This document shows, one piece after another, positions 13,207-20,976 of a DNA stretch of 28,678 nt; positions within the stretch are counted from its first letter, which is position 1; each line of letters starts with the position of its first letter. Location: assembly GCA_031411575.1 (NCBI GenBank), contig JANOBJ010000266.1, forward strand, positions 1 to 28,678. Reading direction: 5' to 3'. A program made the position numbers and the translations under genes. This stretch comes from JANOBJ01 sp031411575 (lineage in GTDB: Bacteria; Pseudomonadota; Gammaproteobacteria; Burkholderiales; Burkholderiaceae_C). The notes below the pieces were generated by a model. It worked only from the letters and a program-made list of their open reading frames with translations, did not search any database and was not told the DNA's origin.

Positions 13207-14423
13207 ATCCGCCTGTGGACGTCATTCGAGCCGTAACACCCGCCGTGACACCTGCCGTGCGCCCCGAGCCGCTGCCGCGCGTGCTGTGGCCGCTGTTGTT
13301 CGGCAACTTCGTGATCGGCACCGGCGTGATGATCGTGCCGGGCACGCTCAACGAGATCAGCAGCTCGCTGGCGGTATCGGTCGCCACCGCGGGCCAGCTG
13401 ATCTCGGCCGGCGCGCTGCTGATGTGCCTGGGCGCGCCGCTGTTCGCCTCGCTCGTGGCGGGCTGGGACCGGCGCTGGTTGCTGGCGCTGTGCATGCTCT
13501 GGTACGGCGTGCTGCACCTGCTGTGCGCGCTGATGCCAGGTTTTGGCACCTTGCTGCCGGTGCGCGTGCTGGCCATGATCTCGCCCGCCATCTTCACGCC
13601 GCAGGCGGCCGCCTGCATCGGCTTGCTGGTGGCGCCCGAGCAGCGCGGCCGGGCCATCACCTTTGTGTTCCTCGGCTGGTCGGTCGCCTCGGTGGTGGGC
13701 ATGCCGATGGGCGCCTGGATCGGCGGTACGCTGGGCTGGCGCGCGGCTTTTGTGGCGGTGGGCCTGCTGGGCCTGGTGAGCGCGCTCTGGGTCTGGCGCC
13801 GCATGCCCGACGGGGTGAAGCCGCCCGCGCTGTCGCTGGCGGCGTGGCGCGAGACGCTGCAGTCGCGCCCGCTGATGCTGTGCGTGCTGGTAACGGTGCT
13901 GTATTCCGCCGGCCAGTTTGTGCTGTTCGCCTACTTTGCGCCCTACTACAAGGCCAGCATCGGCATCACGGCCGGCCAGCTGAGCCTGCTGTTTGCCTGG
14001 TTTGGCGCGTTTGGCCTGCTGGGCAATGTACTGATGTCGCGCAACATTGACCGGATCGGCGCGCCGCGCTCGGTGGCGATCGGCATCAGTTGCATGGCCT
14101 TGAGCCTGTTGATCTGGCCGCTGGGCACCACCCTGATGCTGGCGGCGCTGGTGTCGATTCCGTGGGCGCTGGGGTGCTTCGCGTCGAATTCGGCACAGCA
14201 GGCGCGGCTGGTGGGCATTGCGCCGGCGCTGGCGTCGGGTTCGATCGCACTCAACACCTCGGCCATGTACGCGGGCCAGGCGGTGGGCGCTGGCAGCGGC
14301 GGCTGGCTGATCGCGCAAGGCCAGATGGGCGCGCTGCACTGGGTCGGTTTTGGCGGGCTGATGCTGTCGCTGGCCGTCAGCGTGTGGGCGGCGCGGGTGC
14401 ACGCCCGGCAGCGCGCGCGTTAG
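13191..14423 (+). CDS. MFS transporter
   Basis: A 410-residue major facilitator protein with about 12 hydrophobic segments, starting near residue 24 (VLWPLLFGNFVIGTGVMIVPGTL). The AraJ/DHA1-like features are GWDRRWLLALCMLW between helices 2 and 3, LVAPEQRGRAITFVFLGWSVASVVGMPMGAWIGGTLGWRAAF (helices 4-6), and a second half opening SRPLMLCVLVTVLYSAGQFVLFAYFAPYY. It is likely an inner-membrane exporter of a sugar, drug or small metabolite; the substrate is unknown. The ATG at 13191 is preceded only by GAGG at 13177-13180, 10 bases away, and both lie within the dispersed element. The first 20 or so residues are therefore poorly conserved, and a later start is possible. Confidence 0.88.
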   Translation: MNDAQNPPVDVIRAVTPAVTPAVRPEPLPRVLWPLLFGNFVIGTGVMIVPGTLNEISSSLAVSVATAGQLISAGALLMCLGAPLFASLVAGWDRRWLLALCMLWYGVLHLLCALMPGFGTLLPVRVLAMISPAIFTPQAAACIGLLVAPEQRGRAITFVFLGWSVASVVGMPMGAWIGGTLGWRAAFVAVGLLGLVSALWVWRRMPDGVKPPALSLAAWRETLQSRPLMLCVLVTVLYSAGQFVLFAYFAPYYKASIGITAGQLSLLFAWFGAFGLLGNVLMSRNIDRIGAPRSVAIGISCMALSLLIWPLGTTLMLAALVSIPWALGCFASNSAQQARLVGIAPALASGSIALNTSAMYAGQAVGAGSGGWLIAQGQMGALHWVGFGGLMLSLAVSVWAARVHARQRAR

Positions 14424-14511
14424 CGGCCGGCCCAGACGGCCCCCTGCTCCAAGCCGCTCTTCCCTGCTCTGCGCTTCTCTTCTCTGCTCCGCCCGGCCTC
14501 ACGGCCCCGCG

Positions 14512-16554
14512 CTACGGCTTGCCCGGCTTCGGGCCCGACAGCGGATACGACGAAGGCGTGAAATCGAGATCGATCATCTGCTCGCCGGGGATGGTCGGCG
14601 GCCCGCCAACGCCGAACGCCTCGTCCGCATCGCCGGTCAGGTCAATGTCCAGGCCCAGACGGGGCGACGCCTGCGGTTTGGACGCATCGACCGCTGTCGC
14701 GCCAGCGCGGTTGCCGGTCGGCAGCGGGTCCATCCGCGTTTCTGAAAAGCGCGATGGCGGCAGCGAGGCCTGTGCATTGCCGGGCTGGCTGTCGGAATCG
14801 GAAAACTCGAACTCGATGGGATCGGCGTTCGGATCGACCACCTCTTTGGCGATGGCGTGCAGCAGCAGCAATTCGCGGTAGGCCTCCAGGTCGAACGGCT
14901 CGGCGCCATCAGAGCCGGGCTTGCGGAAGATCGATTCCTGGATGACTTCGAGCACCCGTGGCGACGGCCACAGCGATTCGATGCGCGACATCGCCTGCGT
15001 GTACGACGCCAGTCCATTGGATTCGTCGCTGAAGCGGTCGAAATCAGGCATGTCGGCATTGAAGACGCGGTTGAATTCGCCGCGCAGTTCGGCATAGTCC
15101 TCGCGCCGGCCGAGCGTGTGAAAGATACTCGACAAATCGAGGTAGGCCAGCGCGCTGGTGTCCACCTTGTCGTTGATGTGGGTCACCAGCACGTCGATCG
15201 CCTGCTCGTACTGGCCCAGCGAGACGAAGAAGTCGGCCTGCTGCTGCACGTCGAACAGCTCTTCGGTGTCGACCGACCGGGGGGTGCCGCCGAAACTGGA
15301 CACAAATTCGGGTTGTGGCACCGCAGCAGCGCGGGCCAGTGGCGCCGGCGCCGAACGCTGGTAGGCCTGGGTGCGCAGGCTGTCAAAAATGGATTCATCG
15401 CCGGTCAGGTCAACATCGACCTTGGGCGTCTTCGGCGGCGCCAGGTCGCCCAGTGGCGTGGCCACAGTGGTGTCGATTTTCTGGAAACCGGTTTCAGGAT
15501 CGTCACCGCGCCACCAGTCAGACCGGCTCTGGCTGCGCATGCGCCACCAGAAGTAGCCCGCCGCAGCCAGCGCCGCCAGCAGCAGGCCGGCCAGGGTGTA
15601 GACCAGCGTGTTGGCGTAACGCTGGCTTTCCGCGCGCTCGAGCTTGGTGCGCAGCTCGGCAACACCGGCCTGGGTCTTGGCGGTCTGGTCGCGCAGCGAC
15701 TTGAGTTCGGTTTCCATGCCCTGCAGGCGCTGGGTATCGCGCAGCACATCCTGCGGCTGGGCGTTGATGGCCCGCCACAACGCGGCAGCCTCGGCACGCT
15801 TGGGGTCGTTCTCAAGCGGCTGGGTGAGCAGTTCGGCGGTGGCCCGCAGGGTTGGGTCGCGCTCGGCCGTCAACTCCACCGGGTCGAGCTTGAGCCGGGC
15901 CTTGGTCGCTTCGGCGGGCGATGGTTTCTTGACGACCGAGCGTGGCCGTTCCGCCGCCGGCGTTGCCGGCACGACGGTGCCCGGGTTGGGCCGCGCCGCG
16001 CGGGCGCTGCGACCGGGTCGAAACGGGGAGCCTTCGGTACCGGCTGGAGAGCCGGGGCCACCCGCTGCAGAGGCGTCGCCCGACCGTGTACGAGGCGGTC
16101 CGGCTGGGGGTGGTGCAGCGGCGGCGTTTCCCGCGGGCGCGGGCGTGATGACCAGTGGTACGGTGGGCGACGAGGCCGCGCCGGGAGCGACGTCTGCCAA
16201 CAACACATAGCGCCGCGTAACCTTCTGGGCGCAGCCGGTTTTGAGGTAGACGGTCACCACCGGCTCGTCAATCGCCGGCTGAGCGCGGATGCGCACCGTG
16301 CCTTCCTGCGGATTGGCACTGGGCTCATAGCTGACCCGGACCCGGTTGGGGTCGATCAGGGTGTCGGCATAGAAGACGTCGGCCTCGAAGCACAGAGCGC
16401 CCAGATCTTCGCCCGCATCGGCGCGCAGCGGCACCGTCATCTCCAGCGGCTGGCCAATCAGCGCCACGCCCCGGTTACGACCCAGCGAAACTGCAACACT
16501 GCTGACGGCCGTGGCCACCAGCACCCCCCCTAGGATGAAGCGAACTAATTTCAA
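14512..16554 (-). CDS. fimV: FimV-like inner-membrane protein
   Basis: A 680-residue protein of the FimV/TspA type, tied to type IV pilus assembly and polar organisation. The start is TTG 16554 (LKLVRFILGGVLVATAVSSVAVSL), giving a signal anchor; no ATG or GTG exists nearby in frame. Residues about 25-115 are a beta-rich periplasmic domain with two Cys (LCFEAD and TGCAQKV). A Pro/Ala-rich linker (about 125-215), a coiled coil (about 270-313) and one membrane helix (about 313-336, ending FWWRMRSQ) follow. The cytoplasmic part has DVDLTG repeats and the FimV TPR-like segment EELFDVQQQADFFVSLGQYEQAIDVL (about 420-490). No LysM domain is evident and it is shorter than pseudomonad FimV, so the exact role is uncertain. 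Confidence 0.75.
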   Translation of the reverse strand: MKLVRFILGGVLVATAVSSVAVSLGRNRGVALIGQPLEMTVPLRADAGEDLGALCFEADVFYADTLIDPNRVRVSYEPSANPQEGTVRIRAQPAIDEPVVTVYLKTGCAQKVTRRYVLLADVAPGAASSPTVPLVITPAPAGNAAAAPPPAGPPRTRSGDASAAGGPGSPAGTEGSPFRPGRSARAARPNPGTVVPATPAAERPRSVVKKPSPAEATKARLKLDPVELTAERDPTLRATAELLTQPLENDPKRAEAAALWRAINAQPQDVLRDTQRLQGMETELKSLRDQTAKTQAGVAELRTKLERAESQRYANTLVYTLAGLLLAALAAAGYFWWRMRSQSRSDWWRGDDPETGFQKIDTTVATPLGDLAPPKTPKVDVDLTGDESIFDSLRTQAYQRSAPAPLARAAAVPQPEFVSSFGGTPRSVDTEELFDVQQQADFFVSLGQYEQAIDVLVTHINDKVDTSALAYLDLSSIFHTLGRREDYAELRGEFNRVFNADMPDFDRFSDESNGLASYTQAMSRIESLWPSPRVLEVIQESIFRKPGSDGAEPFDLEAYRELLLLHAIAKEVVDPNADPIEFEFSDSDSQPGNAQASLPPSRFSETRMDPLPTGNRAGATAVDASKPQASPRLGLDIDLTGDADEAFGVGGPPTIPGEQMIDLDFTPSSYPLSGPKPGKP

Positions 16555-16626
16555 GCCTGTACCCTGTTCATTTGTAACGATTTTGACATAGCTGCGGGCG
16601 TTTTGGCCTGCCTGATAATCGCACTC

Positions 16627-18147
16627 ATGCAAGTCATATACCAAAATGTTGGCATTGTGGGCGCTGGCGCCATGGGCCGGGGGATTGCCCAGATCGCCGC
16701 ACAGGCCGGCAGCGATGTCTTTATTTTCGACGCCCAGCCCGACGCGGCAGCCAAAGCCGGTGCCGCCATCGCGCAACAGTTCGACCGGCTGCAGGAGAAA
16801 GGCCGGCTTGACGCGGCAACCGCTGCGGTCCTGAAGGCGCGCCTGAAACCGGTGGCGGCGCTGGCAGATCTCGCAGGCTGCGACCTGGTGGTTGAGGCCG
16901 TGGTGGAGCGGCTGGGCATCAAGAAAAGCCTGTTTAAAGACCTGGAAGCCGTCGTCAAGCCCACGGCGGTGCTGGCGACCAACACCTCGTCGCTGTCGGT
17001 CACCGCCATTGCCGCCGGACTCCAGCACCCGGCCCGCTTTGCCGGCTACCACTTCTTCAACCCGGTGCCGCTGATGAAGGTGGTGGAGGTGATCGCCGGG
17101 CTCAAGACCGACGCGACCGTCTGCGCCGCGCTGTCGGCCTATGCGCGCCAGATGGGGCACACCCCCGTGCAGGCGCAGGACACGCCTGGCTTCATCGTCA
17201 ACCATGCGGGCCGTGGCTATGGCACCGAGGCGCTGCGGATTGTGAGCGAGGGCGTCGCCGATTTCGTCACCATCGACCGCATCCTGCGGGATCAGGTCGG
17301 ATTCAAGCTCGGTCCGTTCGAGTTGATGGACCTGACCGCACTGGACGTGTCGCACCCGGTGATGGAGTCGATTTACCACCAGTATTTTGAGGAGCCGCGC
17401 TACCGGCCGAGCGTGATCACCGCGCAGCGGCTGGCCGGCGGCGTGGTCGGCAAGAAGGTTGGTGAAGGGTTCTACCGCTATGTCGAGGGCACGGCGCAGA
17501 TCCCCCCCGAGGCCGCCGCGCCGGTCGTGACTGACATGCCACCGGTGTGGGTGTCGCCGCGCGCTGCGCGCCGGGCGGAGCTGCTGCAGCTGCTGAAAAA
17601 CCTGGACGTACACATCGAAACCGGCGCGGCTCCAACAGGCAACGCCATCGCGCTGGTAGCGCCATTGGGGTTTGACGTGACCACCGTCGCGGTGGTGGAG
17701 CGGCTGGACCCCTCGCGCACCATCGGTATCGACATGCTGGTGGCTGACGCAGCCACACGGCGTCGTGTGCTGGCCACCAACCCGGCCACACGGGTCGATA
17801 TCCGCGAGGCCGCCCATGCACTGTTCGCGCGCGATGGCAAGGCCGTCAGCGTGATCCGGGACAGCGGCGGCTTCGTCACGCAGCGGGTGGTGGCCACGAT
17901 CGTGAACATCGCCGCCGACATGTGCCAGCAGCGTGTCTGCAGCCCGGCCGACCTGGAAACCGCGGTCACGCTGGGCCTGGGCTACCCCCTGGGGCCGCTG
18001 GCGATGGGCAACCGTTTCGGGCCGCCCAGCGTGCTGGAGGTGCTGTTCAACATGCAGACGGTGTATGGCGACCCGCGTTACCGCCCCAGCCCCTGGCTGC
18101 GCCGCCGCGGCGCCATCGGCCTGAGCTTGTTGCACGAAGAAACGTGA
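16627..18147 (+). CDS. 3-hydroxyacyl-CoA dehydrogenase, PaaH/PaaC type
   Basis: A 506-residue NAD-dependent 3-hydroxyacyl-CoA dehydrogenase. The start at 16627 places the Rossmann loop GIVGAGAMGRGIAQ at residues 9-22. The catalytic His142 lies in FAGYHFFNPVPLMKVVEVI, with ATNTSSLSV before it and DTPGFIVNHAGRGYGTEAL starting the C-terminal domain. A second 3HCDH-C-type domain (about 410-490) has DSGGFVTQRVVATIVNIAADM and GLGYPLGPLAMG, an arrangement typical of the long phenylacetate-type enzyme rather than the 280-residue short form. It oxidises 3-hydroxyacyl-CoA to 3-ketoacyl-CoA in beta-oxidation or phenylacetate breakdown. It diverges from the fimV-like gene, and a crotonase gene follows after 61 bases on the same strand. 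A GATAAT at 16614-16619 may be part of its promoter. Confidence 0.93.
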   Translation: MQVIYQNVGIVGAGAMGRGIAQIAAQAGSDVFIFDAQPDAAAKAGAAIAQQFDRLQEKGRLDAATAAVLKARLKPVAALADLAGCDLVVEAVVERLGIKKSLFKDLEAVVKPTAVLATNTSSLSVTAIAAGLQHPARFAGYHFFNPVPLMKVVEVIAGLKTDATVCAALSAYARQMGHTPVQAQDTPGFIVNHAGRGYGTEALRIVSEGVADFVTIDRILRDQVGFKLGPFELMDLTALDVSHPVMESIYHQYFEEPRYRPSVITAQRLAGGVVGKKVGEGFYRYVEGTAQIPPEAAAPVVTDMPPVWVSPRAARRAELLQLLKNLDVHIETGAAPTGNAIALVAPLGFDVTTVAVVERLDPSRTIGIDMLVADAATRRRVLATNPATRVDIREAAHALFARDGKAVSVIRDSGGFVTQRVVATIVNIAADMCQQRVCSPADLETAVTLGLGYPLGPLAMGNRFGPPSVLEVLFNMQTVYGDPRYRPSPWLRRRGAIGLSLLHEET

Positions 18148-18208
18148 TACTTGGCAGGCCAGCGCGCTGCTTGCCCCGCAAGCCGGCCCTGCCCTAACCC
18201 CACTTTAT

Positions 18209-18988
18209 ATGGCCGCCGAAATCCACAGCACGAGCCACGGGCTCACGATGGTGCTCACCCTGAGCAACCCCGAGCACCGCAATGCATTGGGCCCGGAAAT
18301 CTACGCCGCCGGGGTCGAGGCGCTCAGCGTCGCTGAAACCAGTGCCGACGTGCGCAGCGTCATCATCACCGGCCAGGGCAGCGTGTTCAGCGCGGGCGGC
18401 AACCTGCAGCGGCTGCAGGCCAACCGGCAGCAGCCGCCCGACGTTCAGGCGCAAAGCATCGAAGGCCTGCACAGCTGGATCGAGGCGATCCGGACGTTTC
18501 CCAAACCCGTGATCGCGGCGGTCGAAGGTGCTGCTGCCGGCGCCGGCTTTTCGCTGGCGCTGGTGTGCGATTTTGTGGTGGCGGCGCGTGATGCCATTTT
18601 TGTGATGGCTTACAGCAATATCGCGCTCTCGCCGGACGGCGGTGGCAGCTGGGGGCTGGCGCGCATGCTGCCGCGCCAGCTGGCCAACGAGCTGCTGATG
18701 TGCGGCGAACGCATCACGGCTGAGCGGCTGCACCAGCTGGGCGTCGTCAACCGCGTGACCGACCCGGCGCAGGCGCTCACCGAAGCGCTGCTGCTGGCCG
18801 AAAGGCTGAATGCCCGCGCGCCCAATGCGCTGGCCAGCATCAAGGAACTGGTGAATGATGCGCCGTCGCACACCCTGCACGACCAGCTGGCAGTCGAGCG
18901 CGACCATTTCGTGAAGAACCTGCACCATGCCAACGCCGGCATCGGCATTGCGGCTTTCCTGGCCAAACAGCCGGCACGCTACGAGTAG
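18209..18988 (+). CDS. Enoyl-CoA hydratase/isomerase family protein
   Basis: A 259-residue crotonase-fold protein. The CoA and oxyanion-hole segments are LSNPEHRNALGPEIY, VFSAGGNLQRL (59-69) and VEGAAAGAGFSLALVCDF (105-122). Both glutamates used by typical enoyl-CoA hydratases are absent: Ser115 stands where the first is expected, and the second falls in FVMAYSNIALSPDGGGSW. The Asp143 of LSPDGGGS matches the acidic residue of PaaG-type isomerases. A classic hydratase is thus unlikely; an isomerase or the 'alternative' oxepin-CoA hydrolase class is more plausible, though the last name is from memory of similar proteins. It lies between a PaaH-type dehydrogenase and a Crp/Fnr regulator, in keeping with aromatic or fatty acyl-CoA catabolism. 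Confidence 0.88.
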   Translation: MAAEIHSTSHGLTMVLTLSNPEHRNALGPEIYAAGVEALSVAETSADVRSVIITGQGSVFSAGGNLQRLQANRQQPPDVQAQSIEGLHSWIEAIRTFPKPVIAAVEGAAAGAGFSLALVCDFVVAARDAIFVMAYSNIALSPDGGGSWGLARMLPRQLANELLMCGERITAERLHQLGVVNRVTDPAQALTEALLLAERLNARAPNALASIKELVNDAPSHTLHDQLAVERDHFVKNLHHANAGIGIAAFLAKQPARYE

Positions 18989-19094
18989 CCGGAGCGGATG
19001 GCGCCGGGCCAGACACGCAGGTGACAACCCTGTGGCGCCACCGGGGTCCCGGGGGTGACAATGCTGACCTGCGCAGTCACCGACAAGACAGACC

Positions 19095-19814
19095 ATGGAC
19101 GACCCGATTCTTACCATCGAAGAACGCGAGGCGATCAATTCCGGTCGCTGGTTCTCTTCACTCTCTCCTTCGCTGCGACACGATATTCTGCGATGCGCCT
19201 ACGTCAAACGCTACAAGGACGGCGAGCTGATCGCCGCCCGCGGCGACCCGCCCGAGGAGTGGATTGCCTGCGCCAAGGGCGCGGTACGCGTGAGTTCCAC
19301 GTCGATATCGGGCAAGCAGATCACCCTGACCTACGTCGAGCCCGGCATCTGGTTTGGCGATGTGGCGATCTTCGACGGCGACCGGCGCACCCACGATGCC
19401 TACGCCCATGGCGAATCCACCATCCTGTGCGTGGCCAAGGCCGATTTCCGCAAAATCCTGGCCTCGCACGTCGAACTCTACGAAGCCATGCTGCGCCTGC
19501 ATGCGCGCCGCATCCGCCAGCTGTTTGGCCTGGTGGAAGACCTGAACACCCTGCCGTTGCGGGCACGGCTGGCCAAGCAGCTGATTCACCTGGTGCGCAG
19601 CTACGGCGTGCCCAGCCTGTCCAACAGCAGCGAGATGCGCATCAGCCTGCAACTGGCCCAGGAAGAGCTGGCACAGCTGCTGGGCGCGTCGCGCCAGCGC
19701 GTGAACCAGGAACTGAAGGCGATGGAGCGCGAAGAGGCGATCCGGATCGAGCCCGGCGGCCTCATGATCCGCAACCGCGAGGCGCTGATGCGCATCGTTG
19801 AATCCGACACTTGA
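19095..19814 (+). CDS. Crp/Fnr family transcriptional regulator
   Basis: A 239-residue regulator. The N-terminal cyclic-nucleotide-binding fold (about 18-140) has WFSSLSPSLRHDIL, YKDGELIAARGDPPEEW, and GIWFGDVAIFDGDRRTHDAYA. The dimer helix follows (ELYEAMLRLHARRIRQLFGLVEDLN), then a winged HTH with QLAQEELAQLLGASRQRVNQELKAMERE (about 188-216). The Cys pattern of oxygen-sensing FNR is missing, and the usual cAMP-binding Arg-Ser pair is not evident, so the signal is unknown. It lies between acyl-CoA genes and just before the phosphotransferase gene, all on plus, and probably controls them. Confidence 0.93.
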   Translation: MDDPILTIEEREAINSGRWFSSLSPSLRHDILRCAYVKRYKDGELIAARGDPPEEWIACAKGAVRVSSTSISGKQITLTYVEPGIWFGDVAIFDGDRRTHDAYAHGESTILCVAKADFRKILASHVELYEAMLRLHARRIRQLFGLVEDLNTLPLRARLAKQLIHLVRSYGVPSLSNSSEMRISLQLAQEELAQLLGASRQRVNQELKAMEREEAIRIEPGGLMIRNREALMRIVESDT

Positions 19815-19853
19815 CCGACTGACCTGACCGCCTAGCCGAAGTACCCCAGCACC

Positions 19854-20939
19854 ATGAGCGACTTTGACCATTTTGTCGGCACCCGCCCGGTTTCGGGGCA
19901 GCACACGTTTGATGTGGCTGTCCTGAGCGCCTGGCTGCAAGCCCATCTGCCCGGATTTGCCGGCCCCCTGAGCGTGGAGATGTTCAAGGGCGGGCAGTCC
20001 AACCCCACCTACAAGCTCATCACGCCGGGTCAGAGTTATGTGATGCGCGCCAAGCCCGGGCCGGTGGCCAAGCTGCTGCCATCGGCGCATGCCGTCGAGC
20101 GCGAGTTTGCGGTCATGAGTGGTCTGGCCGGCACCGACGTGCCGGTGCCGCGCATGCACTGCCTGTGCGAGGACGAGTCGGTGATTGGCCGGGCCTTCTA
20201 TGTCATGGAGTTCATGCAGGGCCGCGTGCTGTGGGACCAGTCGTTGCCGGGCATGGCCAACGCCGAACGCAGCGCGATTTACGACGAGATGAACCGCGTC
20301 ATCGCCGCGCTGCACACGGTGAAGTTCGCCGAGCGGGGCCTGGCGGGCTATGGCAAGCCCGGCAACTACTTCGAGCGGCAGATCGGCCGCTGGAGCAAGC
20401 AATACGTTGCATCCGCCACCCAATCCATTCCCGAGATGGACAAGCTGATGGAATGGCTGCCCGCGCACATCCCCGCGGACGCGCGCGATGATTCCAAGAC
20501 CCGCATCGTGCACGGTGACTACCGGCTCGACAACCTGATGTTCCATCCCACTGAGCCGCGCGTGCTGGCCGTGCTCGATTGGGAACTCTCCACGCTCGGT
20601 CACCCACTGGCCGACTTCAGCTACCACTGCATGGCCTGGCATATTCCGCCGGGATCGTTCCGCGGCATCGGCGGCGTGGACGTCAAAAGCCTGGGCATTC
20701 CCACCGAGAGCGCGTACATCGCCCGCTACTGCGAACGCACCGGCCTCACCACGCCCGAGGCACTGGCCCGCGACTGGAATTTTTACGTCGCCTACAACAT
20801 GTTCCGGCTGGCCGCCATCTTGCAAGGCATTGCCAAGCGCGTGGAGGCGGGCACCGCGTCCAGCGCGCAGGCCACCAGCTCGGGCGCCGGCGCACGGCCA
20901 CTGGCCCAGATGGCCTGGACCTTTGCCCAGCAGGCCTGA
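19854..20939 (+). CDS. APH-type phosphotransferase, ACAD10/11 kinase-domain-like
   Basis: A 361-residue protein kinase-like phosphotransferase. SNPTYKLITPGQSYVMRAKPGP holds the ATP-binding Lys region. VHGDYRLDNLMF has catalytic Asp222 and Asn227, and VLDWELSTLGHPLADFSY has the Mg-binding Asp242. This is the aminoglycoside phosphotransferase-like family that forms the N-terminal half of human ACAD10 and ACAD11; LvaA of Pseudomonas putida levulinate breakdown is a relative that phosphorylates 4-hydroxyacyl-CoA. It lies 37 bases before an ACAD10/11-type dehydrogenase, so the split genes equal the human fusion in order. A 4-hydroxyacyl-CoA kinase role is inferred from this pairing, and antibiotic resistance is unlikely. 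Confidence 0.9.
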   Translation: MSDFDHFVGTRPVSGQHTFDVAVLSAWLQAHLPGFAGPLSVEMFKGGQSNPTYKLITPGQSYVMRAKPGPVAKLLPSAHAVEREFAVMSGLAGTDVPVPRMHCLCEDESVIGRAFYVMEFMQGRVLWDQSLPGMANAERSAIYDEMNRVIAALHTVKFAERGLAGYGKPGNYFERQIGRWSKQYVASATQSIPEMDKLMEWLPAHIPADARDDSKTRIVHGDYRLDNLMFHPTEPRVLAVLDWELSTLGHPLADFSYHCMAWHIPPGSFRGIGGVDVKSLGIPTESAYIARYCERTGLTTPEALARDWNFYVAYNMFRLAAILQGIAKRVEAGTASSAQATSSGAGARPLAQMAWTFAQQA

Positions 20940-20976
20940 ACCGATTTTCTGACCCACAAACACACCGGAGACCCGC

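Noticed and set aside
14512..18135. A continuous 1207-codon open frame on minus running through the 3-hydroxyacyl-CoA dehydrogenase region
   Set aside because: The part beyond 16554 is antisense to a clear dehydrogenase gene and has low-complexity His/Arg/Gly composition; only the fimV-like part has domain character. Long antisense frames are common in GC-rich DNA.
19854..20939. Aminoglycoside resistance gene
   Set aside because: Although the fold family is APH, the sequence and its pairing with an acyl-CoA dehydrogenase fit the ACAD10/11 kinase type.
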